Assembly (NCBI GenBank): GCA_944321335.1
Contig: CALUKX010000010.1
Coordinates: 1 to 60,627, forward strand
Source of the DNA: an uncultured Phocaeicola sp.
GTDB taxonomy: Bacteria; Bacteroidota; Bacteroidia; Bacteroidales; Bacteroidaceae
Direction of reading: 5' to 3'
Length of the DNA: 60,627 nt
The notes under the pieces were generated by a model that was given only the letters and a program-made list of their open reading frames with translations, had not been told where the DNA came from and made no database searches. A program made the position numbers and the translations under genes. Positions 37,129-46,448 of the stretch are shown in pieces (the stretch's first letter is position 1; each line of letters starts with the position of its first letter).

Positions 37129-38169
37129 ATGGCTTTTATAGAACTAAAAAACATTCGGATCGCCGGCTTTTCCGCCGGGGTTCCGAAAAAAGTTATAAAA
37201 ACAAAATCCCGTAATCCCAAATATACTGATGAAGAATTTGTTAAAAGTGTAGGTGTTGAGGAAAAGCATATAGATGATAAGTTTACGACTTCAGATCTTT
37301 GCTATTTCGCAGCCGAACAACTGATTACAGATTTAGGATGGGATAAGAAAGAAATAGAGGCTCTTATTTTTGTTTCCCAATTTAGAGATTATATATTACC
37401 AGCCACTGCCCCAATACTTCAGGATAGACTAGGTCTATCCAAAGAATGTTATGCATCAGATATTGCTTTGGGATGTTCAGGATGGGTCTATGGATTAAGT
37501 TCTTTAGCAAGCTTAATGACAAATGGCAATATCAAGAAAGGACTTCTTCTAGTTGGAGATGCCAGACGTTTACAAGACTCTTCATTCAATGATCCGCTCT
37601 TTGGATATGCAGGATGCGTCACAGCCGTTGAATTTAAAGAGGGAGACGAAGGCATAAAATTTCATTTCGGTTCTGACGGAAGTGGATATGATGCCATCAT
37701 TATACCAGACGGTGGTGCAAGAAACCAGTTCACTCTTTCTACATTAGATGTACATGAAGATGAAGACGGGATAAAGAGAAATCGTTTAAATTCCTTCATG
37801 AAAGGCTTGGATGTTTTTTCATTTGCCATATCGACAGTCCCCAAATCAATCAAAGCTCTCTCCCAAAAATACGGAATTGATTTATCAAATGTTGATTATA
37901 TGGTTCTTCACCAAGCTAATCTCAAGATTAATCAGTTGATACAAAAGAAACTGAAGTTCGAAGATTCCCGAGTCTTAAACTCCCTAAACAAGTATGGCAA
38001 TACAAGTTCTGCCTCAATACCTATGTCTATCGTGGCCAGCACAAATAATGAGACTTATAAAGCTGAGAAGTCTTTTATTACATGTGGGTTTGGCGTAGGG
38101 TTGTCTTGGGGAACGGCTTATTTTCAATTGAAAGATTGTGTAATATCTCAGATCGTAGAAGTAGAATAG
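37129..38169 (+). CDS. Beta-ketoacyl-ACP synthase III-like protein (KAS III 1)
   Basis: 346 residues, thiolase fold. The catalytic triad of FabH is complete: C116 in LGCSGWVYG, H261 in VLHQANLKIN, and N291 in YGNTSSASIP. It ends GFGVGLSWGTAYF as FabH proteins do. KAS III enzymes condense an acyl-CoA or acyl-ACP with malonyl-ACP. The chromosome must have a housekeeping FabH elsewhere, so this copy is likely dedicated to the pathway in this locus. Substrate is unknown. One base separates it from the reductase gene. Confidence 0.88.
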   Translation: MAFIELKNIRIAGFSAGVPKKVIKTKSRNPKYTDEEFVKSVGVEEKHIDDKFTTSDLCYFAAEQLITDLGWDKKEIEALIFVSQFRDYILPATAPILQDRLGLSKECYASDIALGCSGWVYGLSSLASLMTNGNIKKGLLLVGDARRLQDSSFNDPLFGYAGCVTAVEFKEGDEGIKFHFGSDGSGYDAIIIPDGGARNQFTLSTLDVHEDEDGIKRNRLNSFMKGLDVFSFAISTVPKSIKALSQKYGIDLSNVDYMVLHQANLKINQLIQKKLKFEDSRVLNSLNKYGNTSSASIPMSIVASTNNETYKAEKSFITCGFGVGLSWGTAYFQLKDCVISQIVEVE

Positions 38170-38170
38170 T

Positions 38171-38932
38171 ATGGAAAATTATAATCCTTTTTCATTAAAA
38201 AATAAAACAATATTGATAACCGGAGCTTCTTCAGGTATAGGGCGAGCAACTGCAATAGAATGTTCAATGTTGGGAGCCAATGTAATTATAACAGCCCGTA
38301 ATGAAGAGAGATTGCATGAAACGCTTTCAATGCTAGATATTTCGGAGAGACAACAACATCAATTAATATTAGCTGATTTAACAGAATCAGATGAGATAGA
38401 TAAGATTGCAAATAATATATCTCTATTAGATGGTTTTGTTAACAATGCAGGAGTAGGAATGAGCAAACCGATCCAATTTATTAAAGAAGGTGATTTAAAG
38501 GAAATCTTTTCAATCAATACATATGCTCCTGTATTGCTTACACAAAAAATATTGAAAAAGAAAAAGATAAATAAAGGAGCTTCAATAGTGTTTACATCAT
38601 CTATTGGAGGGAATTTCACTGTTACAGCCGGTAGAGCATTATATGGCATGACCAAAGGTGCCATACATAATTTCATGAAGTACTGTGCTCTAGAATTAGC
38701 CTCTCGACAAATTAGATGCAATAGTGTAAATCCTGGAATGATAGAGACACCTTTAATTTCATCGGGAACATTATCTTCAGAAGATATAAAAATAGACATG
38801 GAAAAATATCCATTAAAACGATATGGCAAACCACAAGAAGTGGCTCATGCTATTACTTATTTATTATCAGATGCTGCTTCATGGGTTACCGGACATGCTT
38901 TGGTTATTGATGGAGGTCTAACATTAAAATAA
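38171..38932 (+). CDS. SDR-family oxidoreductase, FabG-like (ketoreductase 1)
   Basis: 253 residues. ILITGASSGIGRA is the dinucleotide-binding loop (TGxxxGIG); NNAGVG follows strand 4; the active site has Ser in FTSSIGG (S143/S144), Y158 and K162 in YGMTK. The C-terminus WVTGHALVIDGGLTLK is the FabG signature. Likely reduces a 3-oxoacyl-ACP made by the neighbouring KAS III to 3-hydroxyacyl-ACP. Reduction of a keto sugar is an alternative, less favoured by context. Confidence 0.85.
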   Translation: MENYNPFSLKNKTILITGASSGIGRATAIECSMLGANVIITARNEERLHETLSMLDISERQQHQLILADLTESDEIDKIANNISLLDGFVNNAGVGMSKPIQFIKEGDLKEIFSINTYAPVLLTQKILKKKKINKGASIVFTSSIGGNFTVTAGRALYGMTKGAIHNFMKYCALELASRQIRCNSVNPGMIETPLISSGTLSSEDIKIDMEKYPLKRYGKPQEVAHAITYLLSDAASWVTGHALVIDGGLTLK

Positions 38933-38936
38933 GAAT

Positions 38937-40001
38937 ATGTCGTATCTTGCGATAAATCATGTTACAATCCGAGGTGTCGCAGCCTGTGTACCACAAAGGA
39001 TAGAGGAAAATAAGGATTTTTCGGGCTTATCAATTGAAGAGTACGAAAAATATAGACAATCTACAGGAATTGAAAGGCGGCATTGTGCCATTCATGATGG
39101 CTCCCTATGTACTTCCGACTTATGTTATAAATCAGCCGAAAGGTTACTTGAGGAACTTAAATGGAATAAGGAAGAAATCGGATTGCTTGTTTTCATTTCA
39201 CATTCTGCCGATTATAAATTACCGTCTACCGCTTGCATTCTTCAAGAACGTTTAGGATTGCCAAAAGATTGTATGGCATTTGATTCTCCTTTAGGATGTT
39301 CAGGATATGTATATGGTTTAGCCATTACAAGCAGCCTACTGTCACATGGTTTCATTAAAAAGGCACTCCTACTGGTCGGGAATACTCAGTCTGTATATGC
39401 AAGTCCTAAAGACAAATCAACGGCATTATTATTTGGAGATGCAGGTTCAGCTACAGCTTTGGAATACGATGAAGACACAAATGAAACCATACATTTCCAG
39501 CTCTATACAGACGGATCGGGGAAAGATGCATTGATTGTACCAGACGGTGGTTGCAGAAATCCCTTTAATGAAAAATCGCTGTTATATGAAAAGTTTGAAG
39601 GAGGCAATGAAAGAACACGTCTTCATGAAATTTTGGATGGAATGAGTGTGTTCTCATTTGCGATATCTCAAGTTCCTAGAACTTTTAAATTACTGGCTGA
39701 ACATACAGATATTTCACCAAAGAACAATGATTATTTGTTGCTTCATCAAGCTAACAAGTTCATTTGTGATAAGATCAGAAAAAAATTGAAATTTCCGGAA
39801 GAAAAAGTGCCCTGCAATATCAAAAACTACGGCAACACAAGTGCAGCATCATTACCATTAATGATGGTTACAGAATTAAGTGATAACTTGAAAAAACAGA
39901 AATTAAATATATTGATGACCGGATTTGGCGTAGGATTGTCCATCGGTACAGTACGCCTTACGACAGATAAAATAGTTTGTCCACCTTTATTAACGATCTA
40001 A
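38937..40001 (+). CDS. Beta-ketoacyl-ACP synthase III-like protein (KAS III 2)
   Basis: 354 residues. Triad C121 (LGCSGYVYG), H270 (LLHQANKFI) and N300 (YGNTSAASLP). It is a paralogue of the gene at 37129, sharing the whole length including ESTGIERR-type loops and the GFGVGLSIGTV ending. Its position between two reductases suggests alternating condensation and reduction. The N-terminal segment NHVTIRGVAACVPQR is shared by all three copies. Confidence 0.87.
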   Translation: MSYLAINHVTIRGVAACVPQRIEENKDFSGLSIEEYEKYRQSTGIERRHCAIHDGSLCTSDLCYKSAERLLEELKWNKEEIGLLVFISHSADYKLPSTACILQERLGLPKDCMAFDSPLGCSGYVYGLAITSSLLSHGFIKKALLLVGNTQSVYASPKDKSTALLFGDAGSATALEYDEDTNETIHFQLYTDGSGKDALIVPDGGCRNPFNEKSLLYEKFEGGNERTRLHEILDGMSVFSFAISQVPRTFKLLAEHTDISPKNNDYLLLHQANKFICDKIRKKLKFPEEKVPCNIKNYGNTSAASLPLMMVTELSDNLKKQKLNILMTGFGVGLSIGTVRLTTDKIVCPPLLTI

Positions 40002-40005
40002 TTTT

Positions 40006-40755
40006 ATGAATAACCCTTTTTCTTTAGAAAGTAAAACCATACTCATTACAGGTGCGTCCTCAGGTATTGGTAAACAATGCGCAGAAGATTGCTATAAATT
40101 AGGAGCAAAAGTGATTTTATTGGCTCGTAATGAACAGGCATTAAAGACTATTTCTAAAGAATGTAATGGAGTTTATTACTCCTATGATTTAAATAATCTT
40201 GAAGGAATTAAAGCCTTAATACAACAAATTGTTTTAGAAAATGGTCCTTTGGATGGATTCATACATGCTGCAGGTATTGAGAAAACACTTCCACTCAAAA
40301 ATTTAAAGCCAGATGATTATGAATCGGTTTACCGGGTTAATGTTCTTTCTGCATACGAGATTCTTAAACACATCACAAATAAGAAATTTCGGAATGAACA
40401 TTTAAAAATTGTATTGATAGCCTCTATCACTTCCGTTATAGGAAGGGCTGGCACACTTGCATATTCCAGTTCTAAAGGAGCTTTAGTATCAGGTGTCAAA
40501 GCTTTGGCTGTTGAACTGGCACCCAAAAACATTACTATCAATTGTGTTTCACCTGGAACGATATTAACACCTATGATGAAATCCTTTTTTGAGACTTTAA
40601 CTGATGAAGAACGTCAGAAACGTATCCAAGGCTTTCCTTTAGGATTAGGTATTCCCTCGGACATCTCTTATACGTGCATCTTCCTGCTTTCCAACGCAGG
40701 AAGATGGATTACCGGACAAAATTTTATTATTGATGGTGGATACACCGCTCTCTAA
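40006..40755 (+). CDS. SDR-family oxidoreductase, FabG-like (ketoreductase 2)
   Basis: 249 residues. ILITGASSGIGKQ, then a HAAGIEKT segment in place of NNAGxG, active-site Y153 and K157 in YSSSK, and the C-terminal WITGQNFIIDGGYTAL. It is a paralogue of the reductase at 38171, though more diverged than the KAS copies are from each other. Two separate ketoreductases imply two different 3-oxo intermediates or two stereochemical outcomes. Confidence 0.85.
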   Translation: MNNPFSLESKTILITGASSGIGKQCAEDCYKLGAKVILLARNEQALKTISKECNGVYYSYDLNNLEGIKALIQQIVLENGPLDGFIHAAGIEKTLPLKNLKPDDYESVYRVNVLSAYEILKHITNKKFRNEHLKIVLIASITSVIGRAGTLAYSSSKGALVSGVKALAVELAPKNITINCVSPGTILTPMMKSFFETLTDEERQKRIQGFPLGLGIPSDISYTCIFLLSNAGRWITGQNFIIDGGYTAL

Positions 40756-40776
40756 TAATAGTTAAAATTGAATTTT

Positions 40777-41832
40777 ATGGCTAATTGGATTATAGATAAT
40801 GTAAAGTTAGTTGGTGTTTCAGCCTGTGTTCCACGGAATACTATTCATACAACAGATATGTCTATTTTTGATAAAGAAGAATGTGCAAAATTCTTGTCTA
40901 ATGTAGGCATTTACAGTAGACGTGTAGCTAATAAGGGCATTTGTGCATCAGACTTATGCTATAAGGCTGCAGAAAAACTTATAGCAGAACTGAAATGGGC
41001 AAAAGATGAAATTGATGCATTAATCTTTGTTTCCATCACTGCTGATTATAGGAGTCCGATGACTTCATGCATATTACAAGATAGATTAGGATTGCCTCAA
41101 TCATGTTTTACAATGGATATACCATTAGCATGTTGTGGTTATTTACACGGAATCACAGTATTAGGGAACTTAATGTCTAAAGGGAATATAAAGAAAGCAT
41201 TGTTGCTTGCAGGGGATACGTGTTTCCAAATGTCATCACCCGAAGACAAATCCCGTCTTCCTATTTTTGGAGATGCTGGAACCGCATCTGCATTTATTTA
41301 TGACAACACGGCTGATAATATTATATGCTATTCATATACAGATGGTTCCGGTTATCAGGCAATCATAACCCCTCATAGTGGATTCCGTCACCCTATAACA
41401 CCCGAATCATTCAAAATGGAAACAATTAGTGATGGGATTAGACGTGCTCCTATACATGGTCTTTTAGATGGTATGGAAGTTTTTTCCTTTGCGATTTCAA
41501 AAGGCCCTAAAGTTTTGAAAGAAATGTTGTCAGAGAGGAATATTGATAAAGAAAGTATAGACTACTTTTTATTACACCAAGCCAATCTGATGATCAATAA
41601 TATGATCGGGAAAAAATTGAAAATTGATAAAGACAAAATGCCTTCCAACATTGAAGAATTCGGTAATACAAGTTGTGCATCAATCCCCCTTTTAATGGTA
41701 ACTAGATTACAGAATGAACTAAGATTCCAACCCAAGAACTTAGTACTTCTGGCCTTCGGGGTTGGGCTAACTTGGGGATGTATTCATATAAAAACTGACA
41801 AAATAATTTGCCCAGATTTAATGGAATTATGA
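40777..41832 (+). CDS. Beta-ketoacyl-ACP synthase III-like protein (KAS III 3)
   Basis: 351 residues from the ATG at 40777; a TTG at 40768 would add three residues. Triad C119 in LACCGYLHG, H267 in LLHQANLMIN, N297 in FGNTSCASIP. It differs from the other two in having Cys instead of Ser right after the catalytic Cys. The end GFGVGL motif appears as AFGVGLTWG. Its last codons overlap the MaoC start (ATGA), so translation is coupled. Confidence 0.86.
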   Translation: MANWIIDNVKLVGVSACVPRNTIHTTDMSIFDKEECAKFLSNVGIYSRRVANKGICASDLCYKAAEKLIAELKWAKDEIDALIFVSITADYRSPMTSCILQDRLGLPQSCFTMDIPLACCGYLHGITVLGNLMSKGNIKKALLLAGDTCFQMSSPEDKSRLPIFGDAGTASAFIYDNTADNIICYSYTDGSGYQAIITPHSGFRHPITPESFKMETISDGIRRAPIHGLLDGMEVFSFAISKGPKVLKEMLSERNIDKESIDYFLLHQANLMINNMIGKKLKIDKDKMPSNIEEFGNTSCASIPLLMVTRLQNELRFQPKNLVLLAFGVGLTWGCIHIKTDKIICPDLMEL

Positions 41833-42242
41833 TAAAAAAAGGTGATTCTTACCAAGAAGAAGTCATATTTACCCAAGAGATGGTAAATCTTTTTATTTCC
41901 ATTATTGGAGATAATAACCCTATTCACACTGATCCAAAACTTGCAAGACAACAAGGCTATCCTGCTCCCATTGTTCACGGAATGTTGGCAGGGAGTATGT
42001 TCGGACGTGTATTAGGGATGAAGTTTCCTGGAATCAATACAATTAATCTTGAACGTTCTTTTGTTTTCATACGTCCAGTTTACATCGACGAACCATATGT
42101 GATGTCATTCAAAGTTTCAGAAGTGGATGTAAACACACATACCGGAATTATCAAATGCCGATTGAAGAATCAGCAAGGAAAAGTTTGTATTGATTGTATC
42201 ACTAAAGTAAAAAACTCTGAGCAATTTTGTGAAGAAATATAA
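41829..42242 (+). CDS. MaoC-family (R)-hydratase/dehydratase
   Basis: 137 residues, single hot-dog domain. The catalytic Asp and His are D28 and H33 in GDNNPIHTD, followed by the hydratase helix PAPIVHGMLAGSMFGRVLG. These enzymes interconvert 3-hydroxyacyl and 2-enoyl thioesters. I start at the ATG overlapping the KAS III 3 stop; a TTG at 41808 would add seven poorly matching residues. No enoyl reductase follows, so a double bond or a hydroxyl would be kept in the product. Confidence 0.87.
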   Translation: MIKKGDSYQEEVIFTQEMVNLFISIIGDNNPIHTDPKLARQQGYPAPIVHGMLAGSMFGRVLGMKFPGINTINLERSFVFIRPVYIDEPYVMSFKVSEVDVNTHTGIIKCRLKNQQGKVCIDCITKVKNSEQFCEEI

Positions 42243-42250
42243 ATATAGAA

Positions 42251-42838
42251 ATGATTATAATACATACAATAAAAAATAGTATTATGAAATCATGTAGTTA
42301 TATTATTCATGATGACAGAGTACAAGATTGTTTCCTTGTTGATTGTGGAGATTCAGATAAAATTATGACATACATAAAAGAAAATCATTTAACTTTAAAA
42401 GGAATATTTCTGACTCATTGCCACTATGACCATATTTATGGGATGAACATGATATTATCCAACTTTCCTCAATGCACAGTTTATGGCTCCAAAGATTCTA
42501 TGGATGGCTTATATAATCCAAAGATTAATTTGAGCGAATATAATGGAATACCTTTCACTCTTTCCTATACTCCCTTTATTGAAATCCTTTCCTCTGATTC
42601 TAACATTTCACTATTAGGTCAGAAGATAAAGATTTATGAAACCCCCGGTCATGATTCTGGATGCATAAGTTATCAAGTAGGAAATTATCTGTTTACCGGT
42701 GATTCATACATACCTTTTGCCCCAGTTTTTGCACGTTGGAAAAGGAGCTGCAAAAGTAAAGCCATTCTGAATGAACAAAAATTAAAAGATTATGCAGCAG
42801 ATAAGGGACTTCATATTTTATGTGGACATTATAAATAG
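42251..42838 (+). CDS. Metallo-beta-lactamase-fold hydrolase (possible thioesterase)
   Basis: 195 residues with the glyoxalase II-like signature THCHYDH (H56, H58, D60, H61), a later His in TPGHDSGC, Asp in LFTGDSY, and a final LCGHY. All metal ligands of a binuclear MBL site seem present. Small MBL proteins in acyl or polyketide pathways can act as thioesterases; that role fits the ACP/KAS context but is inference. A later Met (residue 12) is an alternative start. Confidence 0.78.
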   Translation: MIIIHTIKNSIMKSCSYIIHDDRVQDCFLVDCGDSDKIMTYIKENHLTLKGIFLTHCHYDHIYGMNMILSNFPQCTVYGSKDSMDGLYNPKINLSEYNGIPFTLSYTPFIEILSSDSNISLLGQKIKIYETPGHDSGCISYQVGNYLFTGDSYIPFAPVFARWKRSCKSKAILNEQKLKDYAADKGLHILCGHYK

Positions 42839-42892
42839 TACAATAAAACTTTTTCCAATCCTAAAGTAAAAAAGATTTCAAATAATATAAAC

Positions 42893-43864
42893 ATGGAACA
42901 ACAGCCTATTTTATTAAGTATTAAATGCTTAGCTTATAACCATGAAAAATATATTCGTGACACATTGGAAGGCTTTATTATGCAAAAAACCAATTTTCGT
43001 TTTGAAGTAATTGTTCATGATGATGCCTCAACAGATGGAACAGCAGCTATTATTAAAGAGTATGCAGACAAATATCCAGATATAATCAAACCTATCTTTG
43101 AAACGGAGAATCAATATTCAAAACATGACGGGTCTCTTCGTAAAATTATGAATTCAGCTATGTATCCCGATGCAAAATACATAGCATACTGCGAGGGAGA
43201 TGATTATTGGACAGACCCTTACAAACTACAGAAACAAGTTGACTTCCTTGAAAGTCACCCCAAGCATTCACTTTGTATTCATGAATTTCAAAGATTAAGA
43301 GAAGACACAGGTCAAATATCTTATAACAAGACTCGTTTTCTGGAAGAAAATCCTACCGGATTATCATTTGACCTTGATTTCTATTGCATCCATGAATGGT
43401 TTACGATGCCATTAAGTCTGGTTTACAGAAGAAAAAATCTGGATCAAAATAATTTGAGTAAATGCTACAGAAGTAAAGATGTCACTTTATTTTATCTATT
43501 ATTAATGAATGGTAAAGGATTTCTAATGCCCGATATCATGGGAACTTATCGGATTCATAGTGGTGGGATACATTCCGGAAGTCAATTTGCTTCTTTTTTT
43601 AAGGATAGCCTGCAATGGAATATTCTAGAATTAATAAAAATAGATCCAACGTATCGCCCAAGGTTATTCTTTTACCATACTCTTAAACGAGAGTTACATA
43701 ATTTAATTAAATCAAGAGATCGGTCACTAATTAAATATACAGTTAAGAATGCATGTAAATATATTGGATTTTGGAAAACGCTGATGCTGTTTATCCGATA
43801 TTACGCTTACCCTCTCAAGTGTCTATTCTTGAAATTAAATAAGCCTAATAAGACCAGATTATAA
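42893..43864 (+). CDS. Family 2 glycosyltransferase
   Basis: 323 residues. SIKCLAYNHEKYIRDTLEGF, FEVIVHDDASTDGT and YCEGDDYWTDPYKLQ are typical of the WaaE/capsule GT2 subgroup with an EGDDYW motif. The C-terminal part contains a hydrophobic segment around 290-310. The 54 bases before it show no clear promoter, so it may be read through from the KAS block. Confidence 0.87.
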   Translation: MEQQPILLSIKCLAYNHEKYIRDTLEGFIMQKTNFRFEVIVHDDASTDGTAAIIKEYADKYPDIIKPIFETENQYSKHDGSLRKIMNSAMYPDAKYIAYCEGDDYWTDPYKLQKQVDFLESHPKHSLCIHEFQRLREDTGQISYNKTRFLEENPTGLSFDLDFYCIHEWFTMPLSLVYRRKNLDQNNLSKCYRSKDVTLFYLLLMNGKGFLMPDIMGTYRIHSGGIHSGSQFASFFKDSLQWNILELIKIDPTYRPRLFFYHTLKRELHNLIKSRDRSLIKYTVKNACKYIGFWKTLMLFIRYYAYPLKCLFLKLNKPNKTRL

Positions 43865-43902
43865 GCCTTTAATTATCAATAATTCCCCAAATTTGTAATA
43901 TT

Positions 43903-44820
43903 ATGTTTTCTGCAATATCCGTTATAATTCCGACATACAACAGAGAAAAATTACTACCACGCTGTATAGAAAGCGTTCTTAACCAAACTTTCACCGATTT
44001 TGAAGTAATCATTGTAGATGATGGAAGCAAGGATGCTTCAGAAGAGATTTATAATAGTTACGCCCAAAAAGATTCAAGGATAAAGATTATCAAACAACCT
44101 AATGGAGGAGTAACTGCCGCTCGTGCAAACGGTGTAAAAAATGCATCAGGGGAATGGATCTGCTTTATTGACTCAGATGATTACATTCCGAATGACTCTT
44201 TATCCAATCTATATAAAGATGTTTCAGATGATTTAGCAATGGTAATTGGTTGTATCAATAGTACAATCAAAGAAGAAGTTCTATCCCCCAAAACAACAAT
44301 AAGGCAAATGCTTCTCCACAAAATCCCATCATCACCATGGGGAAGACTTATCCGGCGAGACCTTTTTGACGATAAAACATTCAATATCCCAAGAGAGATT
44401 GTCAGAGCCGAAGATTTGATAATGAATATCCGTCTTTTGTTAAACACAAAGAAAGAGGTAAAACTAATCAATACAAAAGTGTATAACTATGAGATTATAA
44501 CAGAAAGCGGCTCGAGCCAGTTCAGACCAACTATTGCCTTTGAAGACCTATTATATAAATATAAAATGAATTCTTTCCCAATTGAACAAAGAAAAGATTA
44601 CATACACGAGCTTATATACAACAATATTGAAGGGCTATGGGGCTTGGCTTTGGCAGAAGAGACAAATTTAGGATGGAAAAACAGCAATTTCTACAACTGG
44701 TTACTCCAAGATATAAAGAATTATAATTATCAATTGACCACCCCAAGAGAAAAAGCACTATTCGGAAGCAAACTGCACTTCATTGTCTATCGAATCTATT
44801 ATAAATTAAAGAATCTATAG
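43903..44820 (+). CDS. Family 2 glycosyltransferase
   Basis: 305 residues. SVIIPTYNREKLLPRCIESV, VIIVDDGSKDAS and CFIDSDDYIPNDSL form the GT-A nucleotide-sugar site. Soluble apart from membrane association expected for the family. It is followed by the GT-C gene after 4 bases. Confidence 0.88.
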   Translation: MFSAISVIIPTYNREKLLPRCIESVLNQTFTDFEVIIVDDGSKDASEEIYNSYAQKDSRIKIIKQPNGGVTAARANGVKNASGEWICFIDSDDYIPNDSLSNLYKDVSDDLAMVIGCINSTIKEEVLSPKTTIRQMLLHKIPSSPWGRLIRRDLFDDKTFNIPREIVRAEDLIMNIRLLLNTKKEVKLINTKVYNYEIITESGSSQFRPTIAFEDLLYKYKMNSFPIEQRKDYIHELIYNNIEGLWGLALAEETNLGWKNSNFYNWLLQDIKNYNYQLTTPREKALFGSKLHFIVYRIYYKLKNL

Positions 44821-44824
44821 TTAA

Positions 44825-46369
44825 ATGGGAATACATCACATAAACCAACTATTAAAAAAAGAAGATATAAAACTTTACTTGTTTTTTCTTTTCTTTTCTA
44901 TTATCATACTATTCTTTATATCTGCGGAATCCTATATTCGTGACCCATTCAATCATGTGGATGGTGCTATTTTCTTTATGAGTGGGAAAGCCTGGATGAA
45001 TGGCATGCTTCCATATGTTGATTATGCTGATTCGAAAGGCCCACTTTTATGGCTGATTAATGGTATTGCATACCTGATAAACCATTATTCATACGTTGGT
45101 GTATATTGGCTTTTATGCATCAATTATTCCATTGTATTTTTCATTTGTTATAAAATAGCTTTTCTACTTCAGGCAAATAAACGGGAAGCGTTGTTAGCAT
45201 CGGTGATGATGTCTCTCCCCCTTCTATGTTTCTATTTCCGTTTTGAAGCCAGAGCAGAGGACTTCTGCCAACCTTTTATTCTATCAAGTCTACACATAAT
45301 GCTTAAGGCCACACTAAATCCCGATAAAACTAATCTCAAAAAAGCAGGTCTGATAATCGGATTAGGCATAGGAGGCTGTCTGATGATAAAATGGTCTGTT
45401 GCGCTCATGTCGTGCAGTTTCATGATTTGTACTCTATTACCGGCTATCCGAAACAAGTGGCTTAAAACATACCTTACCTCCCTTATCACAGGATTCTGTA
45501 TCACGACTTTACCCTTTATTGTCTATATGATAATAGCTGGGAATCTGAATGCATTCATTCTGGAATACTTTATCAATACTTTTTCGACAGTAAAACGTCC
45601 CTTAGCTGAAACAATACAGCTTTACATACAGGAATGGTTGGATTTGTTCAAATACCCGACCAGAATTATCCTTATTGTATATATACTGGTCATTTTAGTC
45701 TATTACATAAAACATAAAAATATCAAGTTATACCCCTGCTTATGTGCCTTGTTTTTTCTGGCAATCGCAATCAGGCATGATCTGTACTGGTACTACACGC
45801 ATGTATGTATCGGTTTTTCCATCTTTACTTGTATTGTACTATCTTCTGCATTATTTAAAATTAAACAGATTGAGACACGATTATACAAACCTATACTGAT
45901 ATTAATACCAATATGCCTTATTCTTATCAACATCAAAATGGATCCAAGAGGTTTGTTCTATAACCCACAAAATCGACAAATTGAATACAATGCCAACTAT
46001 ATCATGTCGCAAGTGAAAAATCCGACTATCATTTGCAATACAATGGACCGAGGTTTTGGGATATTAGCACATTCATATCCCGGATGCCGTTATTGGACCC
46101 GACAGAACGGGGAAATACCGTCCATGCGCATAGAACGGATTGAAGCAATAAAAAAAAGGCAAGCAGACTTCATTATCTTATTAAATAATGACCCATTAAA
46201 GTCATTAACCACAGAAGCTGGATATATCTTTTATATTCGTATTCCTGTACACGGAATTAAAGCTGTAGAAATATTCGGTAAACCCGGTTTAAAATGCCCA
46301 CCGGCAAATTTCCACATTAGCAACAAAGATGTTATTTTTAAGAAAAACCTATTCAACTTAAATTACTGA
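44825..46369 (+). CDS. GT-C type membrane glycosyltransferase (GT39/ArnT-like)
   Basis: 514 residues with about ten transmembrane segments. The first periplasmic loop has RDPFNHVDGAIFF and YVDYADSKGPLLWLIN; the acidic residues and the KGPL motif are typical of polyprenyl-phosphate-sugar-dependent transferases. It would add a side-chain sugar or modify the polymer in the periplasm, using an undecaprenyl-phosphate sugar such as those made by the GtrB-like proteins at 47450 and 49982. Confidence 0.8.
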   Translation: MGIHHINQLLKKEDIKLYLFFLFFSIIILFFISAESYIRDPFNHVDGAIFFMSGKAWMNGMLPYVDYADSKGPLLWLINGIAYLINHYSYVGVYWLLCINYSIVFFICYKIAFLLQANKREALLASVMMSLPLLCFYFRFEARAEDFCQPFILSSLHIMLKATLNPDKTNLKKAGLIIGLGIGGCLMIKWSVALMSCSFMICTLLPAIRNKWLKTYLTSLITGFCITTLPFIVYMIIAGNLNAFILEYFINTFSTVKRPLAETIQLYIQEWLDLFKYPTRIILIVYILVILVYYIKHKNIKLYPCLCALFFLAIAIRHDLYWYYTHVCIGFSIFTCIVLSSALFKIKQIETRLYKPILILIPICLILINIKMDPRGLFYNPQNRQIEYNANYIMSQVKNPTIICNTMDRGFGILAHSYPGCRYWTRQNGEIPSMRIERIEAIKKRQADFIILLNNDPLKSLTTEAGYIFYIRIPVHGIKAVEIFGKPGLKCPPANFHISNKDVIFKKNLFNLNY

Positions 46370-46448
46370 CGGATAGACTTTATATAGATACTTCACAAAA
46401 ATCATAAATCCCCAATAGAATCACAATAAATCTTATAACTTCAACTTT

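Noticed and set aside
40768-41828. TTG or early starts for KAS III 3 (40768) and MaoC (41808)
   Set aside because: Both add residues without family support, while nearby ATG codons give standard N-termini; the MaoC ATG also makes the common ATGA overlap.
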